Source: JBDKUD01 sp039679805
Lineage (GTDB): Bacteria > Bacillota > Syntrophomonadia > Syntrophomonadales > Syntrophomonadaceae
Reading direction: 5' to 3'
NCBI GenBank assembly: GCA_039679805.1
Contig: JBDKUD010000312.1
Span: 1 to 9,027 of the forward strand
Length of the DNA: 9,027 nucleotides
Positions within the stretch are counted from its first letter, which is position 1. Every line of letters starts with the position of its first letter. This document shows positions 1 through 5,700 of the stretch, piece after piece. The notes beneath the pieces were generated by a model. The model did no database searches. It saw nothing but the letters and a program-made list of their open reading frames with translations, and was not told the DNA's origin. A program made the translations under genes and the position numbers.

Positions 1-167
1 GCACCAGCTATTCCAATGAATATATTATTTGTTATACCGGGGATTCTGGAGCGGTTAAACAGGCAACAATTGTGGGCCGTGATGTTGCCTATAAGGCACT
101 TGCCACCATGGGCAGCAAACCTACTTGCGTAACTAAGCCTTATCTTGAACCGTTTATTGAGGATTGA
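1..167 (+). CDS. BMC-T tandem-domain shell protein, C-terminal end (PduB-like), partial
   Basis: This open frame enters from the left edge (first full codon at position 3) and ends at TGA 165-167, leaving 54 residues. The fragment contains the end of a BMC fold: a beta-strand/turn reading IICYTGDSGAVKQA, a helix (VGRDVAYKALATMG) and a C-terminal KPYLEPFIED. The GDSGAV turn followed by a helix and a terminal K-P-Y is what I know from the second BMC domain of PduB/EtuB-type BMC-T proteins. These form pseudohexameric trimers that tile the flat facets of the shell and can carry gated pores. It is followed 21 bases later by pduL, consistent with one operon. The pore and the first BMC domain lie outside the window, so the exact subtype (PduB versus another BMC-T) cannot be settled. 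Confidence 0.8.
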   Translation, partial: TSYSNEYIICYTGDSGAVKQATIVGRDVAYKALATMGSKPTCVTKPYLEPFIED

Positions 168-188
168 TAAGGAAAGGACTGGATAAGG

Positions 189-881
189 ATGGCAGCTACA
201 CAAGAAGAACTTATATATCAATTAGTCAAGCAATATATGCAGGTTTCCGGGCAGGCAATAGCTGCTGAACCTGAACCACTTCCTAAAGGGGGAGTGGTTC
301 AGGCTGCGGAGCCAATCAAATTAACTATAGGCGTTTCAAATCATCATGTCCATTTGGATCGTCATGATTTGGATGAGTTATTTGGCGAAGGCTATGAATT
401 GACGGAAGAAAAGCCGCTTTCACAGGCGGGTTTGTTTGCAGCGAAAGAGACGGTAATACTGGCAGGACCAAAAGGTGCTTTAATTGGCGTACGCATACTA
501 GGCCCCCTGCGTCGTAATACCCAAATTGAAATCTCTTTTACTGATGCGCGTCATCTGGGTGTTGTACCACCGGTAATGCAGTCAGGAGAGACCGGGAAGA
601 CGCCCGAACTTACCATAATTGGTCCCAAGGGTACAGTCACGAATAAAAATGCTGTGATGGTCGCTTGGCGCCACGTCCATATGGATGTAGATAGGGCCGC
701 CGCATGGGGGCTAAAAGACGGAGATATTGTTAAAGCCCGCACATCAGGCAATCGCTCTGTTGTTTTTGAAAACGTAATAGTCAGAACGGGTAAGGGCTGG
801 GTTAATGAATTTCATATCGATACAGACGAAGGTAATACAGCAAATATTAGGACCGGCGATATTGTTGAAATTATTCGCTAA
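189..881 (+). CDS. pduL: PduL-type phosphate acyltransferase (phosphotransacylase) of a BMC
   Basis: PduL converts acyl-CoA plus phosphate to acyl-phosphate and free CoA, regenerating CoA inside the microcompartment. The 230-residue protein shows both halves of the PduL fold. The first metal motif is NHHVHL (residues 51-56) and the second is RHVHM (161-165). H53, H55, E114 (in QIEIS), H162, H164 and H209 (in EFHID) sit where the zinc ligands of characterised PduL proteins lie, so the di-metal site looks intact. Residues 1-40 precede the catalytic core; residues 5-18 form a probable amphipathic helix followed by an Ala/Pro/Glu linker, typical of an encapsulation peptide. ATG 189 is preceded by an AAAGGA ribosome site (173-178). 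It is unrelated to the Pta family, and its presence next to an acylating aldehyde dehydrogenase is the classic metabolosome core pair. Confidence 0.95.
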   Translation: MAATQEELIYQLVKQYMQVSGQAIAAEPEPLPKGGVVQAAEPIKLTIGVSNHHVHLDRHDLDELFGEGYELTEEKPLSQAGLFAAKETVILAGPKGALIGVRILGPLRRNTQIEISFTDARHLGVVPPVMQSGETGKTPELTIIGPKGTVTNKNAVMVAWRHVHMDVDRAAAWGLKDGDIVKARTSGNRSVVFENVIVRTGKGWVNEFHIDTDEGNTANIRTGDIVEIIR

Positions 882-889
882 TAGTAAAC

Positions 890-897
890 AAGGAGGT
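890..897 (+). promoter_or_regulatory. Ribosome binding site fixing the TTG start of the aldehyde dehydrogenase
   Basis: AAGGAGGT ends seven bases before TTG 905. It is a near-perfect anti-Shine-Dalgarno match, and no ATG or GTG lies at a comparable distance. The next in-frame ATG is far inside the N-terminal region, so TTG is the supported start. Confidence 0.8.
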
Positions 898-904
898 ACT
901 AGTC

Positions 905-2359
905 TTGGAAGTCAATGAAAAACTAATACAAGAAGTGACTGCTGCGGTGGTTGCCATTATGGCCATTCAAAATGGCAGTAAAACAATATGTCCAGATATT
1001 GCGGCTATTTCGGCTATGTCATCGTCAAGCGGTTGCTCCAACAGCTACGGTGTATTTAAAGATGTGGACAGCGCGGTAGAAGCTGCCAATTCAGCATATC
1101 ATCAGCTGGCAATGTGCAGTCTTGAAAGGCGCGGGGAAATGATAGAGGCTATTCGCAATAAGTTCCATGCCAATGTTAGTTGCCTTGCAAAGATGGAGCT
1201 TGAAGAAACAGGTTTTGGGCGTTTAGAACATAAAATGAAGAAATTCTATGTAACTCTTGAAAAGACACCAGGAATTGAAGATGTAATGCCGCAGGTTTTT
1301 TCCGGTGATCAGGGACTATCTATCGTTGAATACCGTTCATTTGGGATAGCTGCCTGTATTACACCTTCAACTGCACCTGCTGCAACTGTGGCTCATAATG
1401 CAATATGCATGATTGCCGCTGGCAATACGGCAGTAATTAGTCCTCATCCTGGTGCCAAAAATACCACAATTAAAGCAGTTCAATTAGTAAATGAGGCAAT
1501 TTGTGAGATTGGCGGGGTACCCAATATTATTACTGTATTTGAGGATACAACTATTGAAAATGCTCAAAGACTAATGAATCACCCCAAGATAAACATGAAT
1601 GTAGCAACTGGTGGGCCAGCAGTAGTAAAGGCTGCTTTATCCTGCGGTAAAAAAGCTATTGGTGCCGGAGCAGGCAATCCTCCATGTCTGGTTGATGAGA
1701 CCGCCGATATCATTAAAGCCGCTCAAGATATTATCAATGGCAATAGCAATGAAAATGGAATTAACTGCGTGGGTGAGAAATCTGTGCTGGCAATGGAAAG
1801 CATTGCTGATGCCTTAATCCAGGAAATGTGTAAAAAAGGTGCTTATCTGATTAAAGGTAGTCAAATAGATGATTTAGTCAAAGTGATCACTTTACCCAAT
1901 GGCAAACCCAACGTGAAGTATGTAGGAAAGAATGCCAACATAATTTTAAAAGCAATTGGCATTAATGTTGACGACAGCTATCGTTCGATTATTTTTGAAG
2001 CACCTGCCGATCACCCGGTAGTAATGGAAGAATTTCTTATGCCTGTCCTGCCTATAGTACGCATAAAGGACTTTGATAGTGGTGCCAATCTGGCAATGAA
2101 AATCGAAGGCGGACGTCGCCATACAGCAGTAATACATTCTAAAAACATCGATCATATGACACGTTATGCAAAAATGCTGTCTACAACCATTCTAGTTAAA
2201 AATGGTTCCTCCTATAATGGAGCAGGTATCGATGGCGAAGGGCATACAACCATGACAATTGCCGGTCCTACCGGTGACGGATTGACTACACCCCGAACTT
2301 TTACTAGACCGATGCGCTGCGCTTTAATCGGTAATGTTGGTCTGAGAAGTGCACTATAA
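905..2359 (+). CDS. CoA-acylating aldehyde dehydrogenase (PduP/EutE family), BMC core enzyme
   Basis: The enzyme oxidises an aldehyde to acyl-CoA with NAD+ inside the shell. The protein is 484 residues, close to PduP/EutE length, from a TTG start. Residues 1-19 form a likely encapsulation helix (EKLIQEV core), then a Ser/Gly-rich linker to about 46, then the ALDH fold. Family landmarks are VEYRSFGIAACITPST (141-156), NAICMIAAGNTAVISPHPGAK (165-185), ATGGPAVVKAA (234-244), GAGAGNPPCLVDETADI (253-269) and the C-terminal GPTGDGLTTPRTFTRPMRC. The catalytic cysteine is most likely C288 in NENGINCVGEKSV. In well-known PduP/EutE proteins this segment resembles SFDNNLPC followed by EKEV, so the surroundings here are divergent although the cysteine and the following EK remain. 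C261, in NPPC, is a second nearby cysteine. The neighbour PduL would take its acyl-CoA product. Chain length of the substrate is not readable from the sequence. Confidence 0.92.
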   Translation: MEVNEKLIQEVTAAVVAIMAIQNGSKTICPDIAAISAMSSSSGCSNSYGVFKDVDSAVEAANSAYHQLAMCSLERRGEMIEAIRNKFHANVSCLAKMELEETGFGRLEHKMKKFYVTLEKTPGIEDVMPQVFSGDQGLSIVEYRSFGIAACITPSTAPAATVAHNAICMIAAGNTAVISPHPGAKNTTIKAVQLVNEAICEIGGVPNIITVFEDTTIENAQRLMNHPKINMNVATGGPAVVKAALSCGKKAIGAGAGNPPCLVDETADIIKAAQDIINGNSNENGINCVGEKSVLAMESIADALIQEMCKKGAYLIKGSQIDDLVKVITLPNGKPNVKYVGKNANIILKAIGINVDDSYRSIIFEAPADHPVVMEEFLMPVLPIVRIKDFDSGANLAMKIEGGRRHTAVIHSKNIDHMTRYAKMLSTTILVKNGSSYNGAGIDGEGHTTMTIAGPTGDGLTTPRTFTRPMRCALIGNVGLRSAL

Positions 2360-2378
2360 TATTTTCCGCTTCAACAAG

Positions 2379-2388
2379 AAAGGAGGTG
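2379..2388 (+). promoter_or_regulatory. Ribosome binding site that decides the ATG 2395 start
   Basis: AAAGGAGGTG lies six bases before ATG 2395. An in-frame GTG at 2386 is part of this site itself and therefore cannot plausibly be the start codon. The near-perfect match predicts strong translation of the shell protein. Confidence 0.8.
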
Positions 2389-2394
2389 GATATT

Positions 2395-3051
2395 ATGAAA
2401 TACTCCGGAGCAGTAGCAGTAGTTGAAGTGGCAGGTCTGCCGACTGCTATCGCCTGTGCTGATGCTATGGTAAAGTCGGCAAATGTAACATTAATTGGCT
2501 ACGAAATCACAAAAGGTGGTCCGGGAATGGTTAATGTAAAGATTTGCGGTGATGTTGGGGCAGTTCAGGCAGCTGTTGATGCCGGCTGTGAAGTTGCAAA
2601 TCAAATTACGCAGGTTATCAGCAAAGTCATTATGCCCCGCCCTCATGTAGATTTAGAAAAGATTCTTTTGAATAAAAATACAGAGTCTCATTTTTCTCGA
2701 AAGTTTGACGTAGCCATCTCCGAAGAATCATCAAGCCCCATAATGAAAGATGAGACTATGTTTAAGAATGAAGCCAAAGCCAAAGAAAATGATATGGCCG
2801 AAGAAGCCAAGGCTAAGGAAGAAGCTAAGGCCAAAGAAGAGGCTAAGGCTAAGGAAGAGGCTAAGGCTAAGGAAGAAGCCAAGGCTAAGGAAGAAGCTAA
2901 GGCTAAAGAAGAAGCTAAGGCTAAGGAAGAAGCTAAGGCTAAAGAAGAAGCTAAGGCTAAAGAAGAGGCTAAAGCTAAGGAAGAGAATAAGCCAAACACA
3001 GCACCCGTTATCAATAATAAAAATTCAAATAAGCATCCAGGGAAAAAATAG
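2395..3051 (+). CDS. BMC-H shell protein with a long EEAKAK-repeat C-terminal tail
   Basis: The 218-residue protein has a complete BMC-H domain at residues 1-90, homologous to PduA/EutM. Visible are the hexamer-edge lysine K27 in ADAMVKSANV, the GDVGAVQAAVDAG helix start and the MPRPHVDLEKIL end. The pore loop reads K40-G-G-P-G-M, where PduA/EutM-type proteins have GSG; a proline (P43) stands at the usual serine position. A polar linker (about 91-135) follows, then ten uninterrupted EEAKAK hexads plus EE (136-197), then a basic Asn/Lys-rich tail ending HPGKK. Ordinary BMC-H proteins are about 90-100 residues, so over half of this one is extension. The E/K spacing (i to i+4 and i to i+3) and alanine content predict a charge-stabilised single helix rather than a heptad coiled coil. 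The role of the tail is unknown: it could link shells to each other, to cargo or to cytoskeletal or nucleoid partners. It follows the dehydrogenase gene in the operon. Confidence 0.93.
   Translation: MKYSGAVAVVEVAGLPTAIACADAMVKSANVTLIGYEITKGGPGMVNVKICGDVGAVQAAVDAGCEVANQITQVISKVIMPRPHVDLEKILLNKNTESHFSRKFDVAISEESSSPIMKDETMFKNEAKAKENDMAEEAKAKEEAKAKEEAKAKEEAKAKEEAKAKEEAKAKEEAKAKEEAKAKEEAKAKEEAKAKEENKPNTAPVINNKNSNKHPGKK
2800..2985 (+). repeat. In-frame 18-bp tandem repeat encoding EEAKAK, 10.3 copies
   Basis: Ten consecutive 18-base units start at 2800 and step to 2962, with a final GAAGAG at 2980-2985. The units differ only at synonymous third positions (GAA/GAG, GCT/GCC, AAG/AAA). A degenerate copy (NEAKAKEN) lies just upstream at 2767-2790. 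Because the unit is a multiple of three, copy-number change by slippage or recombination would lengthen or shorten the tail without a frameshift. Confidence 0.97.
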
Positions 3052-3064
3052 GTAAGGGTGGTGA

Positions 3065-3850
3065 ATGAAGATGACTGATATGGAAAAAGAAAAATTAATA
3101 TCAATGGTTTTGGCTGAATTAGAAAAGCAAAGCCAAAGCGATAAATCTGTTATAAAAAAAATAATGGCCGTTTTCACCGGTGGTTTAATTGGTCTGGATG
3201 ATGCACTCAAGCAAATGCAGCTATTGCAGAAAGAAGGCTATAAATTTGAGGCTGTATTAACTCCCAATGCCAAAAAGGTGATTGGCAAGCCTAAGTTACA
3301 GGAGTCTTTAGGCTCGATTCCGGTATATGATGATTCCGAAGATTTTAACAAGCTGTTAAGTATATTGGCAGAAAGTGATGTAGTTCTTATTCCAGTAATG
3401 ACTATGAATACTGCTGCCAAAGTGGCCAATGGTATAAATGATAACCTGGCAACAACACTGATACAGGACTCTCTGCTTTCCGGTAAACCGGTCATTGGTG
3501 TACGAGATGCATGTAATCTTCAGCACTTCCACCGTCAAGAGATGGGCCAGAATAAAGGTGCCAAAGCTTATAATGCTTTGTTGGTCTCCAATCTGGAACG
3601 GCTGGAAGATTACGGTATGGAACTATGTGAAGCACTGGAATTAGTTGATACGGTGAAAAATCATTTTGGTGGCCAGAGCGTTTCGCATTCGATAGAAAAA
3701 GAATGCCAGCAGGTGTTTGAAAAACGACTATTAAGCGTTGCTGATTTGCCAAATACCAGTAGTAAAATTCGGATATCTCCTCAAACCATTGTTACTCCGG
3801 CTGCTAAAGATGCAATTAAGGAACGGGGTATTGAAATAGTTATCTGTTAA
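3065..3850 (+). CDS. BMC-associated flavoprotein-fold protein (HFCD/Dfp-like, probably not a decarboxylase)
   Basis: The protein has 261 residues from ATG 3065. ATG 3071 (259 residues) fits the GGTGGTGA ribosome site better, since that site abuts 3065. Residues 31-195 resemble the flavoprotein (PF02441, HFCD) fold: a first strand and glycine turn AVFTGGLIGLDDA (35-47), then QLLQKEGYKFEAVLTPNA (52-69), and SDVVLIPVMTMNTAAKVANGINDNLAT split across 104-130, which matches the family's flavin-contacting APATANT...KIANGIADNL region. The catalytic histidine that normally precedes this strand (HI.LA) is absent and the PAMN motif is replaced by RDACN (147-151), so 4'-phosphopantothenoylcysteine-type decarboxylation is unlikely. 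The C-terminus has TIVTPAAKDAIKERGIEI (241-258), a tail reminiscent of those seen in PduM, EutQ and other BMC accessory proteins. Residues 6-22 look like an encapsulation helix. The substrate and role are unknown; a lumenal flavin or redox cofactor role is a guess. Confidence 0.75.
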   Translation: MKMTDMEKEKLISMVLAELEKQSQSDKSVIKKIMAVFTGGLIGLDDALKQMQLLQKEGYKFEAVLTPNAKKVIGKPKLQESLGSIPVYDDSEDFNKLLSILAESDVVLIPVMTMNTAAKVANGINDNLATTLIQDSLLSGKPVIGVRDACNLQHFHRQEMGQNKGAKAYNALLVSNLERLEDYGMELCEALELVDTVKNHFGGQSVSHSIEKECQQVFEKRLLSVADLPNTSSKIRISPQTIVTPAAKDAIKERGIEIVIC

Positions 3851-3870
3851 AGAGCGGAGGAGAAAGCACA

Positions 3871-4146
3871 ATGTATATTGCCAAAGTGATAGGTCATGTT
3901 GTAGCAACCAAAAAAGACAGTCAATTGATAGGAAAGCCACTCTTGGTAGTTGCTCCTATGAATGGTCTATCAAAGGAGTTTGATAAAACGAATCTGCTTG
4001 TTGCAGTAGATTCTGTCGGTGCAGGTGTAGGCGAAACTGTTTTGTTGGTAAATGGCAGCTCTGCTGGCAGCTTTGAATATTCAGTTGGCGGGCCTATTGA
4101 TGCTGCGATTGTTGGAATTATCGACATGATGGAAATCCAAGATTAA
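3871..4146 (+). CDS. BMC-V pentameric vertex protein (EutN/CcmL family)
   Basis: This 91-residue protein caps the twelve vertices of the polyhedral shell as a pentamer. It matches the EutN/CcmL/PduN family from end to end: N-terminal strand MYIAKVIGHVVATKKDSQLIG, then PLLVV, the AVDSVGAGVGETVLLVNGSSA core in two parts (residues 45-65), and a C-terminal DAAIVGIID. The G-A-G-V-G-E turn lines the pentamer axis in solved family members. The usual arginine after GSSA is replaced by Gly (GSSAGSFEY), a small deviation. GGAGG at about 3856-3860 precedes ATG 3871. Only one BMC-V gene is in the window, between the flavoprotein and the other small shell genes. Confidence 0.94.
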   Translation: MYIAKVIGHVVATKKDSQLIGKPLLVVAPMNGLSKEFDKTNLLVAVDSVGAGVGETVLLVNGSSAGSFEYSVGGPIDAAIVGIIDMMEIQD

Positions 4147-4178
4147 AAATATAGAGAGTTGGATAACGGAGGAACACT

Positions 4179-4517
4179 ATGTTAAAGGCAAATGTGCAGA
4201 TGATATCCGAAGAAGTATCCGGAAAATGTATAAATCTATGTCATATCATTAAAAACCCTGATGATAAGGTAACAGAAAAATTGTCCATTGAGGTTTCTCC
4301 GTTAGCAATCGTCTCCATTTCTCCCGGTGAGACAGCGATAATCGTTGCCGATTATCTTTCTAAGTCTGCGGCCTTGGAAGTTATATTTATTGACCGTTAT
4401 TTAGGTACAGTTTTGGTCGTGGGCGAGATAGGCGCCCTAGAAACCGCTTGTACTGGTGTTCTCAAAATGCTTCGCGGAAAACTAGCATTTGAGGAAGCGG
4501 AACTTACTCGCTCTTAA
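4179..4517 (+). CDS. Circularly permuted BMC-H shell protein (EutS/PduU family)
   Basis: This 112-residue protein aligns along its whole length with the permuted hexameric shell proteins EutS and PduU. The N-terminal segment (residues 8-28, ISEEVSGKCINLCHIIKNP) corresponds to the part that forms the small beta-barrel over the central pore in this family. Then come the permuted BMC elements SISPGETAIIVADYLSKSA (46-64), EVIFIDRYLGTVLVVGEIGALETA in two strands (67-90) and an end in LTRS, matching the typical TKS/TRT terminus. The PGETA and GALE turns are well kept. A GGAGG ribosome site precedes ATG 4179. In Pdu and Eut systems this is a minor facet protein. Two cysteines (C17, C21) lie in the predicted barrel segment, but no metal site can be claimed from that alone. 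Confidence 0.92.
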   Translation: MLKANVQMISEEVSGKCINLCHIIKNPDDKVTEKLSIEVSPLAIVSISPGETAIIVADYLSKSAALEVIFIDRYLGTVLVVGEIGALETACTGVLKMLRGKLAFEEAELTRS

Positions 4518-4537
4518 AAAATCAAGGGGGATTTTAA

Positions 4538-4816
4538 ATGGTAAAAGAAGCTTTGGGAATGATTGAAACCAGAGGATTAATTCCTGCTATAGAAGCAGCC
4601 GATGTTATGGTTAAAGCTGCTAATGTTAACTTATGCGGTTATCAAAAGACGGGTTCAGGATATGTCACAGTGATGGTCCGTGGTGATGTTGGAGCTGTAA
4701 AGGCTGCTACTGATGCCGGGGCGGCAGCTGCCGGAAAGGTTGGACATTTGGTTTCTGTATATGTTATACCTCGTCCGCATGATGATACTGAAGAGATTCT
4801 TCCAGATAATTTTTAA
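4538..4816 (+). CDS. Canonical BMC-H hexameric shell protein (PduA/PduJ/EutM family)
   Basis: This 92-residue protein is a textbook BMC-H protein and probably the main facet component. It shows EALGMIETRGLIPAIEAADV at the N-terminus, edge lysine K26 in VMVKAANV, the standard pore loop K37-T-G-S-G with serine S40, then MVRGDVGAVKAATDAG and the VIPRPHDDTEEIL end. Unlike its paralogue at 2395-3051 it has the usual pore serine and no C-terminal extension. Its ribosome site (AAGGGGGAT, just before ATG 4538) is good. An RNA hairpin follows the stop codon at 4826-4851. Pores of this type pass small polar substrates in characterised systems; what passes here depends on the unknown pathway. Confidence 0.96.
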   Translation: MVKEALGMIETRGLIPAIEAADVMVKAANVNLCGYQKTGSGYVTVMVRGDVGAVKAATDAGAAAAGKVGHLVSVYVIPRPHDDTEEILPDNF

Positions 4817-4825
4817 ACATAAGGC

Positions 4826-4851
4826 AGGGATGGAGAAACATATCCATCCCT
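4826..4851 (+). promoter_or_regulatory. Intercistronic RNA hairpin without a U-tract
   Basis: AGGGATGGA (4826-4834) and TCCATCCCT (4843-4851) form a perfect 9-bp stem with an 8-base loop, directly after the BMC-H stop codon. No run of T follows, so it is not a classic terminator. The next gene's AAGGAGGG ribosome site starts about ten bases downstream. It most likely stabilises the upstream shell mRNA or marks a processing point, setting a step-down in expression between the abundant BMC-H and the minor shell gene that follows. Confidence 0.65.
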
Positions 4852-4876
4852 AGCATCTCTACAAGGAGGGATTCCT

Positions 4877-5185
4877 ATGCCACAATTTCGCATAATCAAT
4901 GCTCCTAGCGCAGGAATAAAAGAGATGCTGCTTCGTAAGTCTAATGCACAGCCCCAAGTTAAGGAAGAAATTTTGCGTGACTGTACGGCAATAGGTATGT
5001 ATCAGGCATCAATAACAGATTGTTATTATTATGCAGACTTGGCGCAAAAAGCTGGAGATGTAATTGCTTTGGAGATAAACGGCAGTTGCCCACAACGGTT
5101 AAGTATGATGGCTTTGTTTGGTGATATTTCAGCAGTAGAGGCAGCTATCAAGGCAATTAAAAAAGATGCCGGAGATATTAAGTGA
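4877..5185 (+). CDS. Divergent BMC-H shell protein, GrpU-like, with Cys-containing pore loop
   Basis: The 102-residue protein has an N-terminal extension (residues 1-36, starting PQFRIINAPSAGIKEMLLR) and then a BMC domain (37-98). AIGMYQASITDCYYYADLAQKAGDV is replaced at many positions relative to PduA, but K59 aligns with the hexamer-edge lysine, and FGDISAVEAAIKAI aligns with RGDVGAVKAATDA. The pore loop reads L65-E-I-N-G-S-C-P-Q-R (65-74), about three residues longer than the KIGSG loop, and places C71 at the hexamer axis. A Gly-x-Cys-Pro-Gln pore loop is, as I recall, the hallmark of GrpU, a glycyl-radical-type BMC shell protein shown to bind an Fe-S cluster in its central pore. The assignment rests on this motif and the divergent domain; cluster binding is inference. 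Its stop codon overlaps the start of the GTPase gene. AAGGAGGG (4862-4869) gives a strong ribosome site. Confidence 0.85.
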   Translation: MPQFRIINAPSAGIKEMLLRKSNAQPQVKEEILRDCTAIGMYQASITDCYYYADLAQKAGDVIALEINGSCPQRLSMMALFGDISAVEAAIKAIKKDAGDIK

Positions 5186-5634
5186 TGCTCAAAACCAAAT
5201 ATCTTTTTGTTGGATCGACAGGCTGTGGTAAAACTTCACTTATCTTTGCACTGCTAGACCAGTATGACCCAAATATGCGAATCATCCCTACACAAGGTAT
5301 GACATGCCATGGTACTTACATCGATTTACCCGGTAATTATTGTGATAATCCTGATTGTTATTCAATCTTGTCGGTATGTTCTCAGCAGGTTCAGTTCGTT
5401 GTTTTGGTTGTAGGAGCAGATCAGCGTTCAATGTTGATGCCTGAAGGATTTTCACATTTGTTTATCCGTCCAGTAATAGGGGTAATTACCAAAATAGATG
5501 AATTGAATGCTAACTGTGAAAGAGCTGAATTGTGGCACCGCCGTGCGGGAGTAAGCGGTCCTATTTATAGTGTCTCAGCTCGTACGGGAGCAGGAATTGT
5601 ATCTCTCCGCCAGTTTCTAGAAAACGATGAATAG
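5185..5634 (+). CDS. PduV/EutP-family small GTPase of the BMC operon
   Basis: The protein is 149 residues from ATG 5185, typical for PduV/EutP. A GTG codon at 5182 is also in frame (150 residues). Both fit GGAG at 5171-5174, with gaps of ten bases to ATG and seven to GTG. Ras-like motifs in order are the P-loop GSTGCGKT (10-17), a Thr-containing switch region around TQGMT (36-40), DLPG as the G3 motif (47-50), TKID as G4 (102-105) and VSA as G5 (130-132). The ATG overlaps the stop codon of the preceding shell gene (TGATG), so translation is probably coupled. In Pdu systems PduV has been linked to shell association and movement, and EutP has been reported to have acetate kinase activity. Which applies here is not readable from sequence. 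Six cysteines, several in CHGTYIDLPGNYCDNPDC (41-58), are unusual but of unknown meaning. Confidence 0.9.
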   Translation: MLKTKYLFVGSTGCGKTSLIFALLDQYDPNMRIIPTQGMTCHGTYIDLPGNYCDNPDCYSILSVCSQQVQFVVLVVGADQRSMLMPEGFSHLFIRPVIGVITKIDELNANCERAELWHRRAGVSGPIYSVSARTGAGIVSLRQFLENDE

Positions 5635-5700
5635 ATGGAACAGAGGATAATTCGTTATTGAATATTTAATTTTAAGCAGAAATGGAGGCGAAGATAAGGA

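Noticed and set aside
2386..2394. GTG 2386 as start of the tailed BMC-H
   Set aside because: The GTG is part of the AAAGGAGGTG ribosome site. ATG 2395 is correctly spaced and begins like other BMC-H proteins.
2800..2985. CRISPR-like array or mobile repeat
   Set aside because: The units are directly joined with no spacers, stay in frame and encode a regular peptide.
2688..3104. Long - strand open frame with LALASS repeats, and a + strand frame at 2750-3055 rich in Lys/Arg/Leu
   Set aside because: Both are by-products of the EEAKAK repeat, which has no stops in other frames. Neither has a ribosome site or a recognisable domain, and both lie inside a well-supported gene.
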